64,000 nt of DNA from Halorubrum sp. Hd13 (GCF_002252755.1 NZ_NHOY01000115.1:16381-80380), one strand, 5' to 3'; counted from the first letter of the stretch, positions 32,474 through 41,823 are shown. Notes: a model not told the origin generated them from the sequence alone. Numbers and translations: made by a program.

Positions 32474-33235
32474 ATGGACGTCCCGAAGACGGTCGCGGCC
32501 GCGCTCGAGGACCGACCGGTGGCCGGGAAGCGCTGTCTGGAGGCCGGGGCGGGCGCCGGGAACGCGACCGCCGGACTGCTCGCGAACGGCGCCGCCCGGG
32601 TGTACGCCGTGACGAACGACCGGGGCCACGCGCTGACGACGCGACGGCGCGTCGGTGACGGCGGCGGCGACGACGGTGACGGGAACGGCGGCGACGACGG
32701 CACCGTCGACCACCGACTGGCGGTGCTGGAGGCGGACCTCCGGGCGGTCCCGCTCCCCGACGACTCCGTCGACCTGATCACCGCGCACGGTCTCTGTAAC
32801 GTCCTCGACCCCGCGGCGCTGTCGGCGGTCGCCGCGGAGCTCTCGCGGGTCGCGGCCCCGGGCGCGCACCTCGTCGTCGACGACTACGACCCGCTCCCGG
32901 ACGACGCCGCGATCCGCGAGCTGTTCGCCGTCGAGAACGCCGCGTCGGAGCTGGCCCGCGGCCGCCCGGCGCTCACCTTCTACCCGGCGGCGTTCCTGCG
33001 GCGGTTCTTCGCGGGGCACGGCTGGGAGTTCGAACGGGAGCGGACGCTGCTGAAGCCGGTGCCCTGGACCGAGAGTCACGTCTCCACCCACGCCGACGAG
33101 GCCGCGACCGCGGCCGCGGACTGCCCCGGTGAGTCCGGCGACGCGCTGGCGGCGACCGCTCGTCGGCTCGCGGGCGAGATCGGGTCGGAATCGGTCGGGC
33201 GGATGTACGGTCTCGCGTTCCGTCTCCCGGACTGA
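32474..33235 (+). CDS. Class I SAM-dependent methyltransferase
   Basis: A 253-residue methyltransferase: motif I CLEAGAGAGNATAGLLANGA, then the motif after it RVYAVTNDRGHAL, an acidic Gly/Asp-rich insert (about residues 62-78), the VPLPDDSVDLITAHGL region, and LVVDDYDPLP. The C-terminal half contains FYPAAFLRRFFAGHGWEFE. The target is unknown. It starts 9 bp after the aldo/keto reductase, suggesting that both act on the same metabolite or share regulation (inference). The length is typical for small-molecule methyltransferases. Confidence 0.85.
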   Translation: MDVPKTVAAALEDRPVAGKRCLEAGAGAGNATAGLLANGAARVYAVTNDRGHALTTRRRVGDGGGDDGDGNGGDDGTVDHRLAVLEADLRAVPLPDDSVDLITAHGLCNVLDPAALSAVAAELSRVAAPGAHLVVDDYDPLPDDAAIRELFAVENAASELARGRPALTFYPAAFLRRFFAGHGWEFERERTLLKPVPWTESHVSTHADEAATAAADCPGESGDALAATARRLAGEIGSESVGRMYGLAFRLPD

Positions 33236-33348
33236 AAGCCTCGGAACCGCGATTCCGACGGGACTCCCCGCGATCGGGAGGCCCCGTGCCGAACGCGGGG
33301 TGCTGCATTCATCAGTGGCGCGCGCGATTCCCGAAACGGGGAGACACC

Positions 33349-33711
33349 ATGGTCGTAAGCGTTCATCACTACGAGCTGGCGGAGTCGGCGTCCCCGTCGG
33401 ATTTCCGCGACGCGGTAGCGGAGGCCGTCGACCGCGGGCTGTTCGAGGGCGTTCCCGGGCTGGTCGAACACCGGATCGGCCGCGGTATCAGAGGGGACCG
33501 GGCCGGGGAGTTCGCGGCCGTTTGGGTGTACGAGAGCCGAGAGGCGTGGGCGGACGTCTGGGGACCGGCGGGTGACCCGGTGGCGAAGACCGAGTACCCG
33601 GACGACTGGCTCACGTGGGAGGACGAACTGCTGGATCCGTTGCTCGCCGACGATCCCGACGCGATCGAGTACACCTCGTACGAACTCATCGCCGAGAGCG
33701 GCGACGAGTAA
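33349..33711 (+). CDS. Small protein, possible dimeric alpha/beta barrel (ABM-like)
   Basis: A 120-residue protein. The opening MVVSVHHYELAESASPSDFRD followed by VEHRIGRGIRGDRAGEFAAV and WVYESREAWADVWG resembles the strand-helix-strand layout of stress-responsive or antibiotic-biosynthesis-monooxygenase-like dimeric barrels. Acidic residues dominate the tail. No clear catalytic residue is visible. Alone between a methyltransferase and the NhaC gene. I am unsure of the family and give only the structural impression. Confidence 0.55.
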   Translation: MVVSVHHYELAESASPSDFRDAVAEAVDRGLFEGVPGLVEHRIGRGIRGDRAGEFAAVWVYESREAWADVWGPAGDPVAKTEYPDDWLTWEDELLDPLLADDPDAIEYTSYELIAESGDE

Positions 33712-33798
33712 TTCGCCGGGACAACTCACCGGCTGACGGGTTCGACGGGCGGGGACGAGCCGGCGGGAACGCGTCGGCCGACCGCCGCCGTCGACCCG

Positions 33799-35262
33799 TC
33801 AGTCGTCGTCGGTCGCCGCGGGCGCCGTCGCAGCGGAGCCGACGCCCGCGTCGGTCGGCGTCGCGTTCAGGCTGTAGCCGGTCGCGGCCATGGCGAACAG
33901 CACGAGCGGCGAGAGGAACGCGAACAGGTAGTACGGCGCGTACTCCAGCGTCGGGACCCCGGTGACGCCCGCCATGTAGACGGCGCCCGCGTGCCACGGG
34001 AACAGCGCGCCGGTCGGCGTCCCCGCCGCCTCGACGGCGCGGGAGAGCTGGTCGGTGTCCATCCCGAACTCCTCGTAGGTGTTCCGGAGCGTGACGCTCG
34101 GGAGCACGATGCTCATGTACTGCTGCGCGGTGAGCGCGTTGATGACGATCGCCGAGACGCCGGTGCCGGCGACGAGCGCGCCCGGGCTCCGCACGGCGGA
34201 GGTGAAGGCGTGAGCGATCACCGCCAACACGCCGGTCCGCTCCAAGATCCCGCCGAGCGAGAGCGCCGCGACGACGACCGTGATCGTCCACGCGGAGCCG
34301 GTGAGGCCGCCGGTCGCGAGCAGTTCGTTCACCAGTTCGGAGCCGGACTCGGGCGCGGTCCCGTACATGAACGTGTCCCACGCGGCGACGAACCCGGCGC
34401 CCTGGACGAACACCGTCGTGAGCACGCCGGCGAAGACGCCGGCGACGAGGGTCGGCAGGGGGGCGTACCCGCGCAGCGCCAGCCCGAAGGTGACGGCGAG
34501 GGGGACGAACGCGAGCAGCGTGATCGCGTACGTCCCGGCGAGCGCGCCCTGGATCTCGGCGATCCGGCCCGCGGGGATCGCGCCGCTGGCGCGGAGCCCG
34601 AGCGCGAGGAAGCCGAGCACCGCGAGCCCGAAGGCGACGAGGGTGCCGGTCCGCATCCGGCGAATGTGCGCGTACAGGTCCGTGTTCGCCACCCCGGCGG
34701 CGAGGTTCGTCGTGTCCGAGAGCGGCGACTGCTTGTCGCCGGCGTACGCGCCTGAAAGGACGGCCCCGACCGTCATCGGGTCCGGGACGCCGAGCCCGGC
34801 GCCGATGCCGACGAAGGCGACGCCGAGCGTGCCGACGGTGGTCCACGACGAGCCGATCGCGAAGGCGACGACCGCCGCGACGACCGCGGCGGCGGGGAGG
34901 AACGTCGCGGGCGTGAGCGTCTCCAGCCCGAAGTACATGAGCCCCGGAATCGTCCCGGCGCTCACCCACGTCGCGATGAGCCCGTAGATGGTGAAGATGA
35001 TCAGCAGCGCCTGCAGCCCCATCACGAGACCGTTGGCGATGCCGTCGAACAGGTCGTCCCAGTCGTAGCCGAGCCAGAGGCCGAAGACGCCGACGAAGGC
35101 GATGCTCCAGAGGAGCGGCGCGTGCGGGTCGAGGCCGAGGACGGCCGAGCCGATACCGAGGAACGCCACGACCGCGAGGACCGGGACCAGCGCCGCCGCC
35201 AGGCTCGGACGGCGGTCCGGATCGATGTCCTCGTACGTCGTGGGCGTGAACGAGCGTGCCAT
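33799..35262 (-). CDS. nhaC: Na+/H+ antiporter, NhaC family
   Basis: A 487-residue membrane protein with about 12 helices. It exchanges sodium for protons, which a halophile needs for ion homeostasis. Family features include the first cytoplasmic loop after SLAAALVPVLAVVAFLG, GSSWTTVGTLGVAFVGIG, the conserved SGAYAGDKQSPLSDTTNLA segment with its Asp residues in the ion path, and PTGALFPWHAGAVYM. The N-terminal MARSFTPTTYEDIDPD is cytoplasmic. The start at 35262 is supported by a TATA-like box about 26 bp upstream. Alternative: arginine/ornithine-type exchangers share the fold, but the DKxSPLSDTT motif favours NhaC. Confidence 0.93.
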   Translation of the reverse strand: MARSFTPTTYEDIDPDRRPSLAAALVPVLAVVAFLGIGSAVLGLDPHAPLLWSIAFVGVFGLWLGYDWDDLFDGIANGLVMGLQALLIIFTIYGLIATWVSAGTIPGLMYFGLETLTPATFLPAAAVVAAVVAFAIGSSWTTVGTLGVAFVGIGAGLGVPDPMTVGAVLSGAYAGDKQSPLSDTTNLAAGVANTDLYAHIRRMRTGTLVAFGLAVLGFLALGLRASGAIPAGRIAEIQGALAGTYAITLLAFVPLAVTFGLALRGYAPLPTLVAGVFAGVLTTVFVQGAGFVAAWDTFMYGTAPESGSELVNELLATGGLTGSAWTITVVVAALSLGGILERTGVLAVIAHAFTSAVRSPGALVAGTGVSAIVINALTAQQYMSIVLPSVTLRNTYEEFGMDTDQLSRAVEAAGTPTGALFPWHAGAVYMAGVTGVPTLEYAPYYLFAFLSPLVLFAMAATGYSLNATPTDAGVGSAATAPAATDDD

Positions 35263-35282
35263 GAGCGACCGTATTCCTTTGA

Positions 35283-35293
35283 AGCATAAATAT
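35283..35293 (-). promoter_or_regulatory. TATA box for nhaC
   Basis: The minus strand reads catatttatgc, about 26 bp before the ATG at 35262, in the only AT-rich stretch of the divergent gap to the NOG1-type gene. Confidence 0.55.
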
Positions 35294-35486
35294 GTCTTGG
35301 AATATGCGTAGCGAAGATAACGATCGTTCATCGTCATCGACGCGGCGACGGGGGACTCCCGGCGAGGGAGCGTCGCCTCCGGTGACCGTCGCCGCCGAAC
35401 CCCACCGCGTCCGACCGTGTGCCGCCGTGTCGCGCGGGTCCCCGAACGGACGGTCTTATACGCGTCGGTGGACAAGAACGGCCAAC

Positions 35487-36473
35487 ATGATATTTGAGGG
35501 CCTCCCGACGACCCCCCGATCGGAGGAACTCGTCGACAAGGCGTTCTCGCGGGCGGCCCGCGCGGGACGCGCGAAGCGCGGCCACGAGGCGCAGGAGTCG
35601 ATGTTACGGACCGCCGGCAACGTCCTCTCGGACAACCTGGAGAACGTCGTCGTCTCGTGGCCGGACTTCGGCTTCGACGTCGACCCGTTCTACTACGAGC
35701 TCGCCGACGCCATCGTCGACGTCGACCGCCTCCGGCAGGCGCTCTCGCAGGTGATGTGGGCCAGCCGTCAGATCGAGGACCTGCGCGACGAGTACACGAC
35801 GAAAGTCCGGAATTCCGACGTCGACACCGCGCGCAAACACCGGAAACAGGCGTTCGCGCGCATGGCCGACGTGATGGACCAGATCGAAGACGACCTGCGG
35901 TACATCGGCGACTCGCGCGACCAGCTGAAGGTGCTCCCGGACATCCGGCCCGACGAGCCCGCCATCGTCATCGCCGGCTATCCGAACGTCGGGAAGTCGT
36001 CGTTCGTCAACCGCGTCACCCGCGCCTCCAACGAGATCGCGGAGTACCCGTTCACGACCCGCGGCGTCCAGATCGGTCACTTCGAGCGGGACCACGTCCG
36101 GTACCAGATCGTCGACACCCCCGGCCTGCTCGACCGCCCGGAAGAGGACCGAAACGACATCGAGCGGCAGGCGGTCAGCGCACTCGAACACCTCGCCGAC
36201 GTCGTCGTCTTCGTGCTCGACCCCTCCGGCGACTGCGGCTACCCGCTGGACGTCCAGCTGGAGCTGCGCGAGGAGGTCCGCGAGCTGTTCGGCGACGCGG
36301 TCCCGTTCCTCACCGTGGCGAACAAACACGACCGCTTCGAGGCGGTGCGGGCGGAGTCCGTCGACGCGACGATGAGCGTGACCGAGGACGAGAACGTCGA
36401 GGACGTCCTCGACATGGCCGTCGAGGCGGCCGCGTTCGAGCCGGACCTCCCGACGCGCGACGGCGGGGAGTAG
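35487..36473 (+). CDS. NOG1-type GTP-binding protein
   Basis: A 328-residue GTPase of the Obg/NOG1 class. A helical N-terminal domain (about residues 1-155, with LVDKAFSRAARAGRAKRG) precedes the G domain: G1 GYPNVGKSS at about 164-172, G2-like YPFTTRG, G3 DTPG and G4 NKHD. Eukaryotic NOG1 works in 60S ribosome assembly, and the archaeal proteins are presumed to have a related role in large-subunit assembly or tRNA/rRNA handling. The start MIFEGLPTTPR follows a tcttatac TATA-like box by about 29 bp. HisS follows on the same strand after 97 bp. Confidence 0.92.
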   Translation: MIFEGLPTTPRSEELVDKAFSRAARAGRAKRGHEAQESMLRTAGNVLSDNLENVVVSWPDFGFDVDPFYYELADAIVDVDRLRQALSQVMWASRQIEDLRDEYTTKVRNSDVDTARKHRKQAFARMADVMDQIEDDLRYIGDSRDQLKVLPDIRPDEPAIVIAGYPNVGKSSFVNRVTRASNEIAEYPFTTRGVQIGHFERDHVRYQIVDTPGLLDRPEEDRNDIERQAVSALEHLADVVVFVLDPSGDCGYPLDVQLELREEVRELFGDAVPFLTVANKHDRFEAVRAESVDATMSVTEDENVEDVLDMAVEAAAFEPDLPTRDGGE

Positions 36474-36570
36474 CCGGAGAGGCGAGGCGGCGGCGAGCGA
36501 GGCGGCGACGAGCGAGCCGCCGCGGCCCCGAAAGGATGCTTTCAAGCGGGCGCTCGCCGAACCGACGCGT

Positions 36571-37893
36571 ATGTACGACGGTCTCAAGGGATTCCGCGAC
36601 TTCTACCCCGGGGAGCAGTCCGCACGCCGGGAAGTGACCGACGCGATCGAGGACGCCGCGAGCCGGTACGGCTTCCGCGAGATCGCCACCCCCGCCCTAG
36701 AGCGGACGGAGATGTACGTCGACAAGTCCGGCGAGGAGATCGTCGAGGAGCTGTACGCCTTCGACGACAAGGGCGGCCGCGGCGTCTCCATGACGCCGGA
36801 GCTCACCCCCACCGTCGCCCGGATGGTCGTCGCGAAGGGCCAGGAGCTGTCGAAGCCGATCAAGTGGGTCTCAACCCGCCCGTTCTGGCGCTACGAGCAG
36901 GTCCAGCAGGGCCGGTTCCGCGAGTTCTACCAGACGAACATCGACGTGTTCGGCTCGTCCGCGCCCGAGGCCGACGCCGAGGTGCTCGCGGTCGCCGCCG
37001 ACGCGCTCACCGACCTCGGGCTCACCGGCGACGACTTCGAGTTCCGCGTCTCGCACCGCGACATCCTCGGCGGGCTCGTCCGGGCGCTCGCCGCCGATCC
37101 CGACGCGGTCGACACCGCCGCGGCGATCCGCGCGGTCGACAAGCGCGCGAAGGTCGACGACGGCGAGTACCTCGGACTCCTCTCGGACGCGGGGCTCGAC
37201 CGCGCGACCGCCCGCGAGTTCGACGACCTCATCTCGGGCGTCGACGCCCCCGAGGACCTCGACGCGGTGGCCGAGGCCGGCGGCGAGGAGGTCGCGGCCG
37301 CGGTCGAGAACCTGCGGAACGTGCTCGCCGCGGCCGACGACTTCGGCGCGGGCGAGTTCTGCGAGGTCTCGCTGACGACCGCCCGCGGGCTCGACTACTA
37401 CACCGGCGTCGTCTTCGAGTGCTTCGACTCCACGGGCGAGGTGTCGCGCTCGGTCTTCGGCGGCGGGCGCTACGACGACCTGATCGAGAGCTTCGGCGGC
37501 CAGCCGACCCCCGCGGTCGGGGTCGCGCCCGGCCACGCCACCCTCAAGCTCCTCTGTCAGCGCGCCGGCGTCTGGCCCGACGAGGAGCTCTCGACCGACT
37601 ACTACGTGCTCAGCGTGGGCGACACGCGGGGCGAGGCGGCCGCGCTCGCCCGCGACCTCCGCGCGCTCGACGACGGCGTCGTCGTCGAGAGCGACGTCTC
37701 CGGTCGCTCGTTCGGCGCCCAACTCGGCTACGCCGACTCGATCAACGCCGAGACCGTCGTGGTCGTCGGCGAGCGCGACCTCGGGAACGGCGAGTACACG
37801 GTGAAAGACATGGCGAGCGGCGACGAGACGACCGTGCCGGTCGAGGAGTTCCCGCCCGAGGACGGGCTCTCGACGTACGAGGACGACGAGTAG
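36571..37893 (+). CDS. hisS: Histidyl-tRNA synthetase
   Basis: A 440-residue class II aminoacyl-tRNA synthetase that attaches histidine to tRNA-His. It starts MYDGLKGFRDFYPGEQSARR (family-typical). Motif 1 lies near PELTPTVARMVVAKG, motif 2 is RYEQVQQGRFREFYQ, the histidine-binding signature is TARGLDYYTGVVFE, and motif 3 is FGGGRYDDLIESFGG. The C-terminal anticodon-binding domain follows (VLSVGDTRGEAAALARDL to GERDLGNGEYTVKDM). Length is normal. A TATA-like ctttcaagc sits about 29 bp upstream. The gene is essential, so it anchors the region as core chromosome. Confidence 0.97.
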   Translation: MYDGLKGFRDFYPGEQSARREVTDAIEDAASRYGFREIATPALERTEMYVDKSGEEIVEELYAFDDKGGRGVSMTPELTPTVARMVVAKGQELSKPIKWVSTRPFWRYEQVQQGRFREFYQTNIDVFGSSAPEADAEVLAVAADALTDLGLTGDDFEFRVSHRDILGGLVRALAADPDAVDTAAAIRAVDKRAKVDDGEYLGLLSDAGLDRATAREFDDLISGVDAPEDLDAVAEAGGEEVAAAVENLRNVLAAADDFGAGEFCEVSLTTARGLDYYTGVVFECFDSTGEVSRSVFGGGRYDDLIESFGGQPTPAVGVAPGHATLKLLCQRAGVWPDEELSTDYYVLSVGDTRGEAAALARDLRALDDGVVVESDVSGRSFGAQLGYADSINAETVVVVGERDLGNGEYTVKDMASGDETTVPVEEFPPEDGLSTYEDDE

Positions 37894-37972
37894 CGGGCGG
37901 CGGACGACGAGTCGCGACGAGACGGCGGGAGTCCTGAATCCTTTTCAGGGTCGCGACGGGACCGGAGGAACG

Positions 37973-39049
37973 ATGATCCCGCTCGCGACAGCGATGCCGC
38001 CGACCGAGGTCGCCCTCCGCGTGGCGGCCGGCGTCGCCCTCATCCTGATCAACGCGTACTTCGTGGCGGTCGAGTTCGCCCTCACGCGGCTCCGGCAGTA
38101 TCCGGAGTCGGAGATCGACACCCCCGGACTGCGGCGCGCGTGGGAGATGACGGACGACCTGGAGTTCTACCTCACCACCTGTCAGGTGTGGATCTCCGGG
38201 ACGAGTATCGCCCTCGGTATCGTCGCGGAGCCGGGGCTCGCCGCGTTGTTCGCACCGATATTCGCGAACACGGCGTTCGCGTCAGCGGGCGCCGGGTCGC
38301 TGCTGGGCTTTTTCATCATCAACATGGTCCACCTCACCCACGGCGAGCAGACCCCGACGTACCTCGGCGTCGAGCGCTCGAAGCAGGTCGCCGGGTACGG
38401 CGCGCGGCCGCTGTACTGGTTCGCGTGGCTCATCTCGCCGCTGATCAAGTTCGGCGACTGGGTCGCGAAGGCCACCCTCGGGCTGTTCGGCGTCGAGATG
38501 ACCGGGTCGTGGACCGAGACCGAAAGCGAGGTGTTGGAGACGCGCGCGGAGCTCCGCAACCGCCTCGGGTCGATGATGGAGGAGGTCGAGCTCCCCGAGG
38601 AGCGCCGCGAGGAGGTCCTCAACGCGCTCGCCGTCGACGAGCTCGGCGTGGCGGACCTGATGACGCCGGCCGACGAGGTCGTCTCGCTGTCGACGTCGGC
38701 GTCGATCGAGGAGAACCTCGACCGGATTCGCGACACGCCGCACACGCGGTTCCCGCTCGTGGGCGACGGTCCGAACGACTTCGAAGGGATCGTGTACGCC
38801 CCGTCGATCGTGAGCCGCTTCGAGGAGCTCCGGGCGGGGGAGACGACGTTCGAGGAGATCGCCGCCCCGCCGGTGACGGTCTCGCCGGAGACGAGCATCA
38901 GCGACGCATACGACCAGTTCCAGGCTGAGTCACAGGAGCTCGCGCTCGTCATCGAGGACGGCGAGATCGTCGGGCTCCTCACCGCGACCGACGCGCTGGA
39001 GGCGGTGATGGGACAGCTCGAGGACCCGCTCGACGCGGGCGATCTGTAG
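37973..39049 (+). CDS. CNNM/DUF21 transporter-associated protein with CBS pair
   Basis: A 358-residue membrane protein. The N-terminal DUF21 region has four hydrophobic helices (INAYFVAVEFALTRLR, TTCQVWISGTSIALGIV, SLLGFFIINMVHLTHGEQTP). A pair of CBS domains follows (about residues 210-350, ADLMTPADEVVSLSTSAS and IAAPPVTVSPETSISDAYDQ). Family members act in Mg or divalent cation transport or its control; CBS pairs often bind adenosine nucleotides. The CorC_HlyC end domain of longer homologues is absent. The gene is convergent to a DoxX-type gene across a tandem repeat. Confidence 0.88.
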   Translation: MIPLATAMPPTEVALRVAAGVALILINAYFVAVEFALTRLRQYPESEIDTPGLRRAWEMTDDLEFYLTTCQVWISGTSIALGIVAEPGLAALFAPIFANTAFASAGAGSLLGFFIINMVHLTHGEQTPTYLGVERSKQVAGYGARPLYWFAWLISPLIKFGDWVAKATLGLFGVEMTGSWTETESEVLETRAELRNRLGSMMEEVELPEERREEVLNALAVDELGVADLMTPADEVVSLSTSASIEENLDRIRDTPHTRFPLVGDGPNDFEGIVYAPSIVSRFEELRAGETTFEEIAAPPVTVSPETSISDAYDQFQAESQELALVIEDGEIVGLLTATDALEAVMGQLEDPLDAGDL

Positions 39050-39064
39050 GCTGTCGGCGTCGAC

Positions 39065-39190
39065 CGCGACGGCGACGGGGGAGCGCTCTCGTCACGGCCG
39101 CGACGGCGACGGGGGAGCGCTCTCGTCACGGCCGCGACGGCGACGGGGGAGCGCTCTCGTCACGGCCGCGACGGCGACGCAGGAGCGCTA
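39065..39190. repeat. 34-bp tandem repeat, about 3.7 copies
   Basis: Units at 39065-39098, 39099-39132 and 39133-39166 are identical; the fourth (39167-39190) degenerates and reaches the stop codon of the DoxX-type gene on the other strand. The block lies between two convergent genes. Confidence 0.9.
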
Positions 39191-39637
39191 CTCGAACGCC
39201 TCGCGCAGGAACACTAGGGCCCCGCCCAGCATCGCGAGGTTGCCGAAGAAGGCCAGCCGCTCGCCGCTCTTGTCGTCCTCGTCGGCGTTCCAGAAGTCGT
39301 GCATCGTCGCGGTCACGACCGTGAGGAACGTCACGGCCGCACCCGTCGTGATACGGGGGGCTCGCCACAGCGCGATCCCGATCCCCGAGACGAGCATCAT
39401 CCCCGACGCGAACGGGGCCGCGAGGTCGGGGGCGGGGACCCCGGCCGACTCCGCGTACTCGATCGTCTCGTCCATGTCGCGGAAGTCCTCGGAGGCCTGC
39501 GCCGCCAGTCCGACCCCGAGCAGCACGCGGCCGAGCCGCGAGGGCGCGCCGCGGCCGCCGGTCGTCGGCTCCTCGTCGCCCGGCGTCGTCTCGGCCGCCT
39601 CGGTGTCGCCGGCGTGGTCGGTGTCGTCGTCGGTCAT
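39188..39637 (-). CDS. DoxX-family small membrane protein
   Basis: A 149-residue protein. The first third is acidic and disordered (DDTDHAGDTEAAETTPGDEE). Then comes a DoxX-like core with three or four helices (LGRVLLGVGLAAQASEDF, APFASGMMLVSGIGIALW, AVTFLTVVTATMHDFWN and NLAMLGGALVFLREAF). Role unknown. The start MTDDDTDH at 39637 is preferred to an in-frame upstream codon (39664). The stop codon abuts the tandem-repeat tract. Confidence 0.75.
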   Translation of the reverse strand: MTDDDTDHAGDTEAAETTPGDEEPTTGGRGAPSRLGRVLLGVGLAAQASEDFRDMDETIEYAESAGVPAPDLAAPFASGMMLVSGIGIALWRAPRITTGAAVTFLTVVTATMHDFWNADEDDKSGERLAFFGNLAMLGGALVFLREAFE

Positions 39638-39667
39638 GTGTGGACGCACGGTAGCGTGCCACATAAA

Positions 39668-39729
39668 TCGACGTGCGGGATGACGCGGACGTCGACGTGC
39701 GGGATGACGCGGACATCGACGTGCGAGAG
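39668..39729. repeat. 24-bp tandem repeat, about 2.6 copies
   Basis: Units at 39668-39691 and 39692-39715 (one base different at the end) plus a partial third to about 39729. It lies in the gap between the DoxX-type gene and the ABC permease, upstream of the DoxX-type start. Confidence 0.85.
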
Positions 39730-39767
39730 GGCGCGGAGCGCGCGGGCGTCGGGCGGCGGTCGCCGAC

Positions 39768-40547
39768 TTACCCCCAGTTCCACCGGGCGTGGAGCCGGCG
39801 GACCGACAGGTCGAGCCAGAAGCCGATGAAGCCGATCACCAGCATGATCGCGGGGATCTCCGCGTAGGAGAACCGGTCGCGGGCGTCGAGGATGAGGTAG
39901 CCCAGCCCGGTGTTGACCCCGAGCATCTCCGCGGGGACGAGGATGATCCAGAGGATGCCGATCGAGAGGCGGATCCCCGTCAGCATGTCCGGGATCACCG
40001 CGGGGACGACGACCCGGCGGAGCAGGGCGCGCGTGTCGCCGCCGAGCGACTCGCCGACCGTGATCCAGTCGTCGTCGATGGTCGCGATCCCGTGGGCCGT
40101 GTTCAACACGATCGGCCAGAGGCCGGCCATAAACATCACGAACACCGCCGACCGGGTCCCCACGCCGAAGACGATGATGGCGATCGGGAACCACGCCAGC
40201 GGGGAGATCATCCGCATGAACTGGAAGAGGACCGTCGTCGCGCGCTCGGCCGCCTCGAAGTAGCCGACGACGACCCCGATCGGGAGCCCGACCGTCAGGC
40301 AGAGCGCGAGCGCGAGCCCGAACCGGTAGACGCTGACGAGCACGTGGTCGTAGAACTCGGGCGAGACGACGAGCTCGGCGAGGACGGCGACCGTCGCCGC
40401 CGGCGCGAAGTTCGTGATGATGCCGCTCCCGAGCGCCGTCACCGCCCACCAGACGGCGAGGCCGCCGAGGAGTCCGACCGCCGGCAGCAGGCGGCCGCGC
40501 TCCCCGAGCAGCTCAGAACCGTATCGTCTCCTGTCTCTCGTAGCCAT
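39768..40547 (-). CDS. ABC transporter permease (NitT/TauT family)
   Basis: A 259-residue inner membrane protein with about six helices and the cytoplasmic EAA-type loop (DDWITVGESLGGDTRALLRRV), where the ATPase docks. The family imports nitrate, sulfonate, taurine, thiamine precursors or similar. It is the last gene of a four-gene operon. Its start overlaps the end of the Tat-lipoprotein gene by 35 bp, so translation is coupled. Substrate unknown. Confidence 0.9.
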   Translation of the reverse strand: MATRDRRRYGSELLGERGRLLPAVGLLGGLAVWWAVTALGSGIITNFAPAATVAVLAELVVSPEFYDHVLVSVYRFGLALALCLTVGLPIGVVVGYFEAAERATTVLFQFMRMISPLAWFPIAIIVFGVGTRSAVFVMFMAGLWPIVLNTAHGIATIDDDWITVGESLGGDTRALLRRVVVPAVIPDMLTGIRLSIGILWIILVPAEMLGVNTGLGYLILDARDRFSYAEIPAIMLVIGFIGFWLDLSVRRLHARWNWG

Positions 40548-41823
40548 CTTCCTCTGGGACGTCGAACGCCGGCGGGCCGCCGGCTTCTTCCAGCGCTGTG
40601 CGAACGGGGTCGTACGCGACGAGGTCGTCGGCGACCTCGGCGGGCTCTAACTCGTCGAGGAAGGCGTCCTCGCCCTCCACGCGGGTCTCGCGCATGCGAC
40701 GGATCAGCTCCTCCGTGTACGAGGGGTACGGGTACGGGTAGAAGCCGATCCGGTCGATGTCCCACTCCTCGTTGCGGATCGCGCCCGATTCGAGGTACGG
40801 CTCGTGCTCGTCGTAGTGGGTGAGCGCGCGGTCGATCGGCTCGGGCCCCTGCGGCAGCAGGCCGCTCTCCGCCGAGGAGAGCAGCCGCGCGGCCTCGGAC
40901 CGATTCCCTCGGAGGTACTGCTGGGCGTCGACGAGCCCGCTCATCACGTCGGTCGTCCACTCCGGCCGCGACTGCACCAGCTCCTCGCGCATCACGACGA
41001 CGCAGCAGGCGTGCTCGCGCCAGACGTCGCCGGTGAACCGCAGGATCTTCCCGCCGGCGTCGAGCTCGCCGATCGCGTTGAACGGCTCGGCGACGATGTA
41101 CCCCTCGATGGAGCCGTTCTCGAGCGCCGCGGGCATGTCCGGCGGCGGCGTCACGACGAGGTTCACCTCGTCGTCCGCCACCTCGTCGGCGGAGGAGTCC
41201 GTTCGGGGCGTGAGCCCGTGCTCGCGGAGCCCCATCTGGAGGATGACGTTGTGGATCGAGTACCAGAACGGAACGGCGACGGTGCCGCCGCCGAGGTCGG
41301 ACCACTCGTCGACGTCCTGCTGGACCGTCAGCGCGGAGCCGTCCGTGTGGTCCCACGCGACGACCTGGACGTTCGCGTCCAGCTCGTCGCCGTAGCGCAT
41401 CCACACCGTCATCGGCATCAGGAAGTGGGCGACGTTGACCTCGCCGGAGAGGAACGCCTCCGCGAGGTCGGACCAGCCGCGGAACAGTTTCGGCTCCGCG
41501 GCGTCGACGCCGTGGTCGGCGAAGTGGTCGTTGGCGTATCCCGTCAGCAGGGGCGCCGAGTCCGTGATCGGGAGGTAGCCGATCTCCGCGGTCGGCGGGC
41601 CGTCGCCCTCCCCGCCGCCCCCGAGACAGCCGGCCGTCGAGCCGACGCCGGCCGCCGCGAGCGACGCCAGCCCGGACTCCTTCATGAATTCGCGTCGGGA
41701 GAGCCCGCTCGTGCGGGCCGTCTCCGAGGGGTTCCGCCAGCCGGCGCCGCCGACGAGCTCGCGCGCGCTCTCGGCGACATCGGGGTCGACGTCGTCGTGG
41801 TTCGTGTGATGATCGTGCGTCAT
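40513..41823 (-). CDS. ABC transporter substrate-binding lipoprotein (Tat)
   Basis: A 436-residue periplasmic-type binding protein. A charged N-terminal region of about 40 residues precedes a Tat signal (SRREFMKESGLASLAAAGVG) with a lipobox Cys (TAGC), so it is exported folded and anchored by lipid. The body is a NitT/TauT-type binding fold: IGYLPITDSAPLLTGYAND at the start, DVNVAHFLMP-like and later EPFNAIGELDAGG. It should deliver substrate to the permease gene downstream. It overlaps the ATPase gene by 4 bp and the permease by 35 bp. The ligand is not identifiable from sequence. Confidence 0.9.
   Translation of the reverse strand: MTHDHHTNHDDVDPDVAESARELVGGAGWRNPSETARTSGLSRREFMKESGLASLAAAGVGSTAGCLGGGGEGDGPPTAEIGYLPITDSAPLLTGYANDHFADHGVDAAEPKLFRGWSDLAEAFLSGEVNVAHFLMPMTVWMRYGDELDANVQVVAWDHTDGSALTVQQDVDEWSDLGGGTVAVPFWYSIHNVILQMGLREHGLTPRTDSSADEVADDEVNLVVTPPPDMPAALENGSIEGYIVAEPFNAIGELDAGGKILRFTGDVWREHACCVVVMREELVQSRPEWTTDVMSGLVDAQQYLRGNRSEAARLLSSAESGLLPQGPEPIDRALTHYDEHEPYLESGAIRNEEWDIDRIGFYPYPYPSYTEELIRRMRETRVEGEDAFLDELEPAEVADDLVAYDPVRTALEEAGGPPAFDVPEEDGYERQETIRF

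Noticed and set aside
39065..39190. Repeat block as a possible CRISPR array
   Set aside because: The units are contiguous tandem copies with no unique spacers and no cas gene is in the window.
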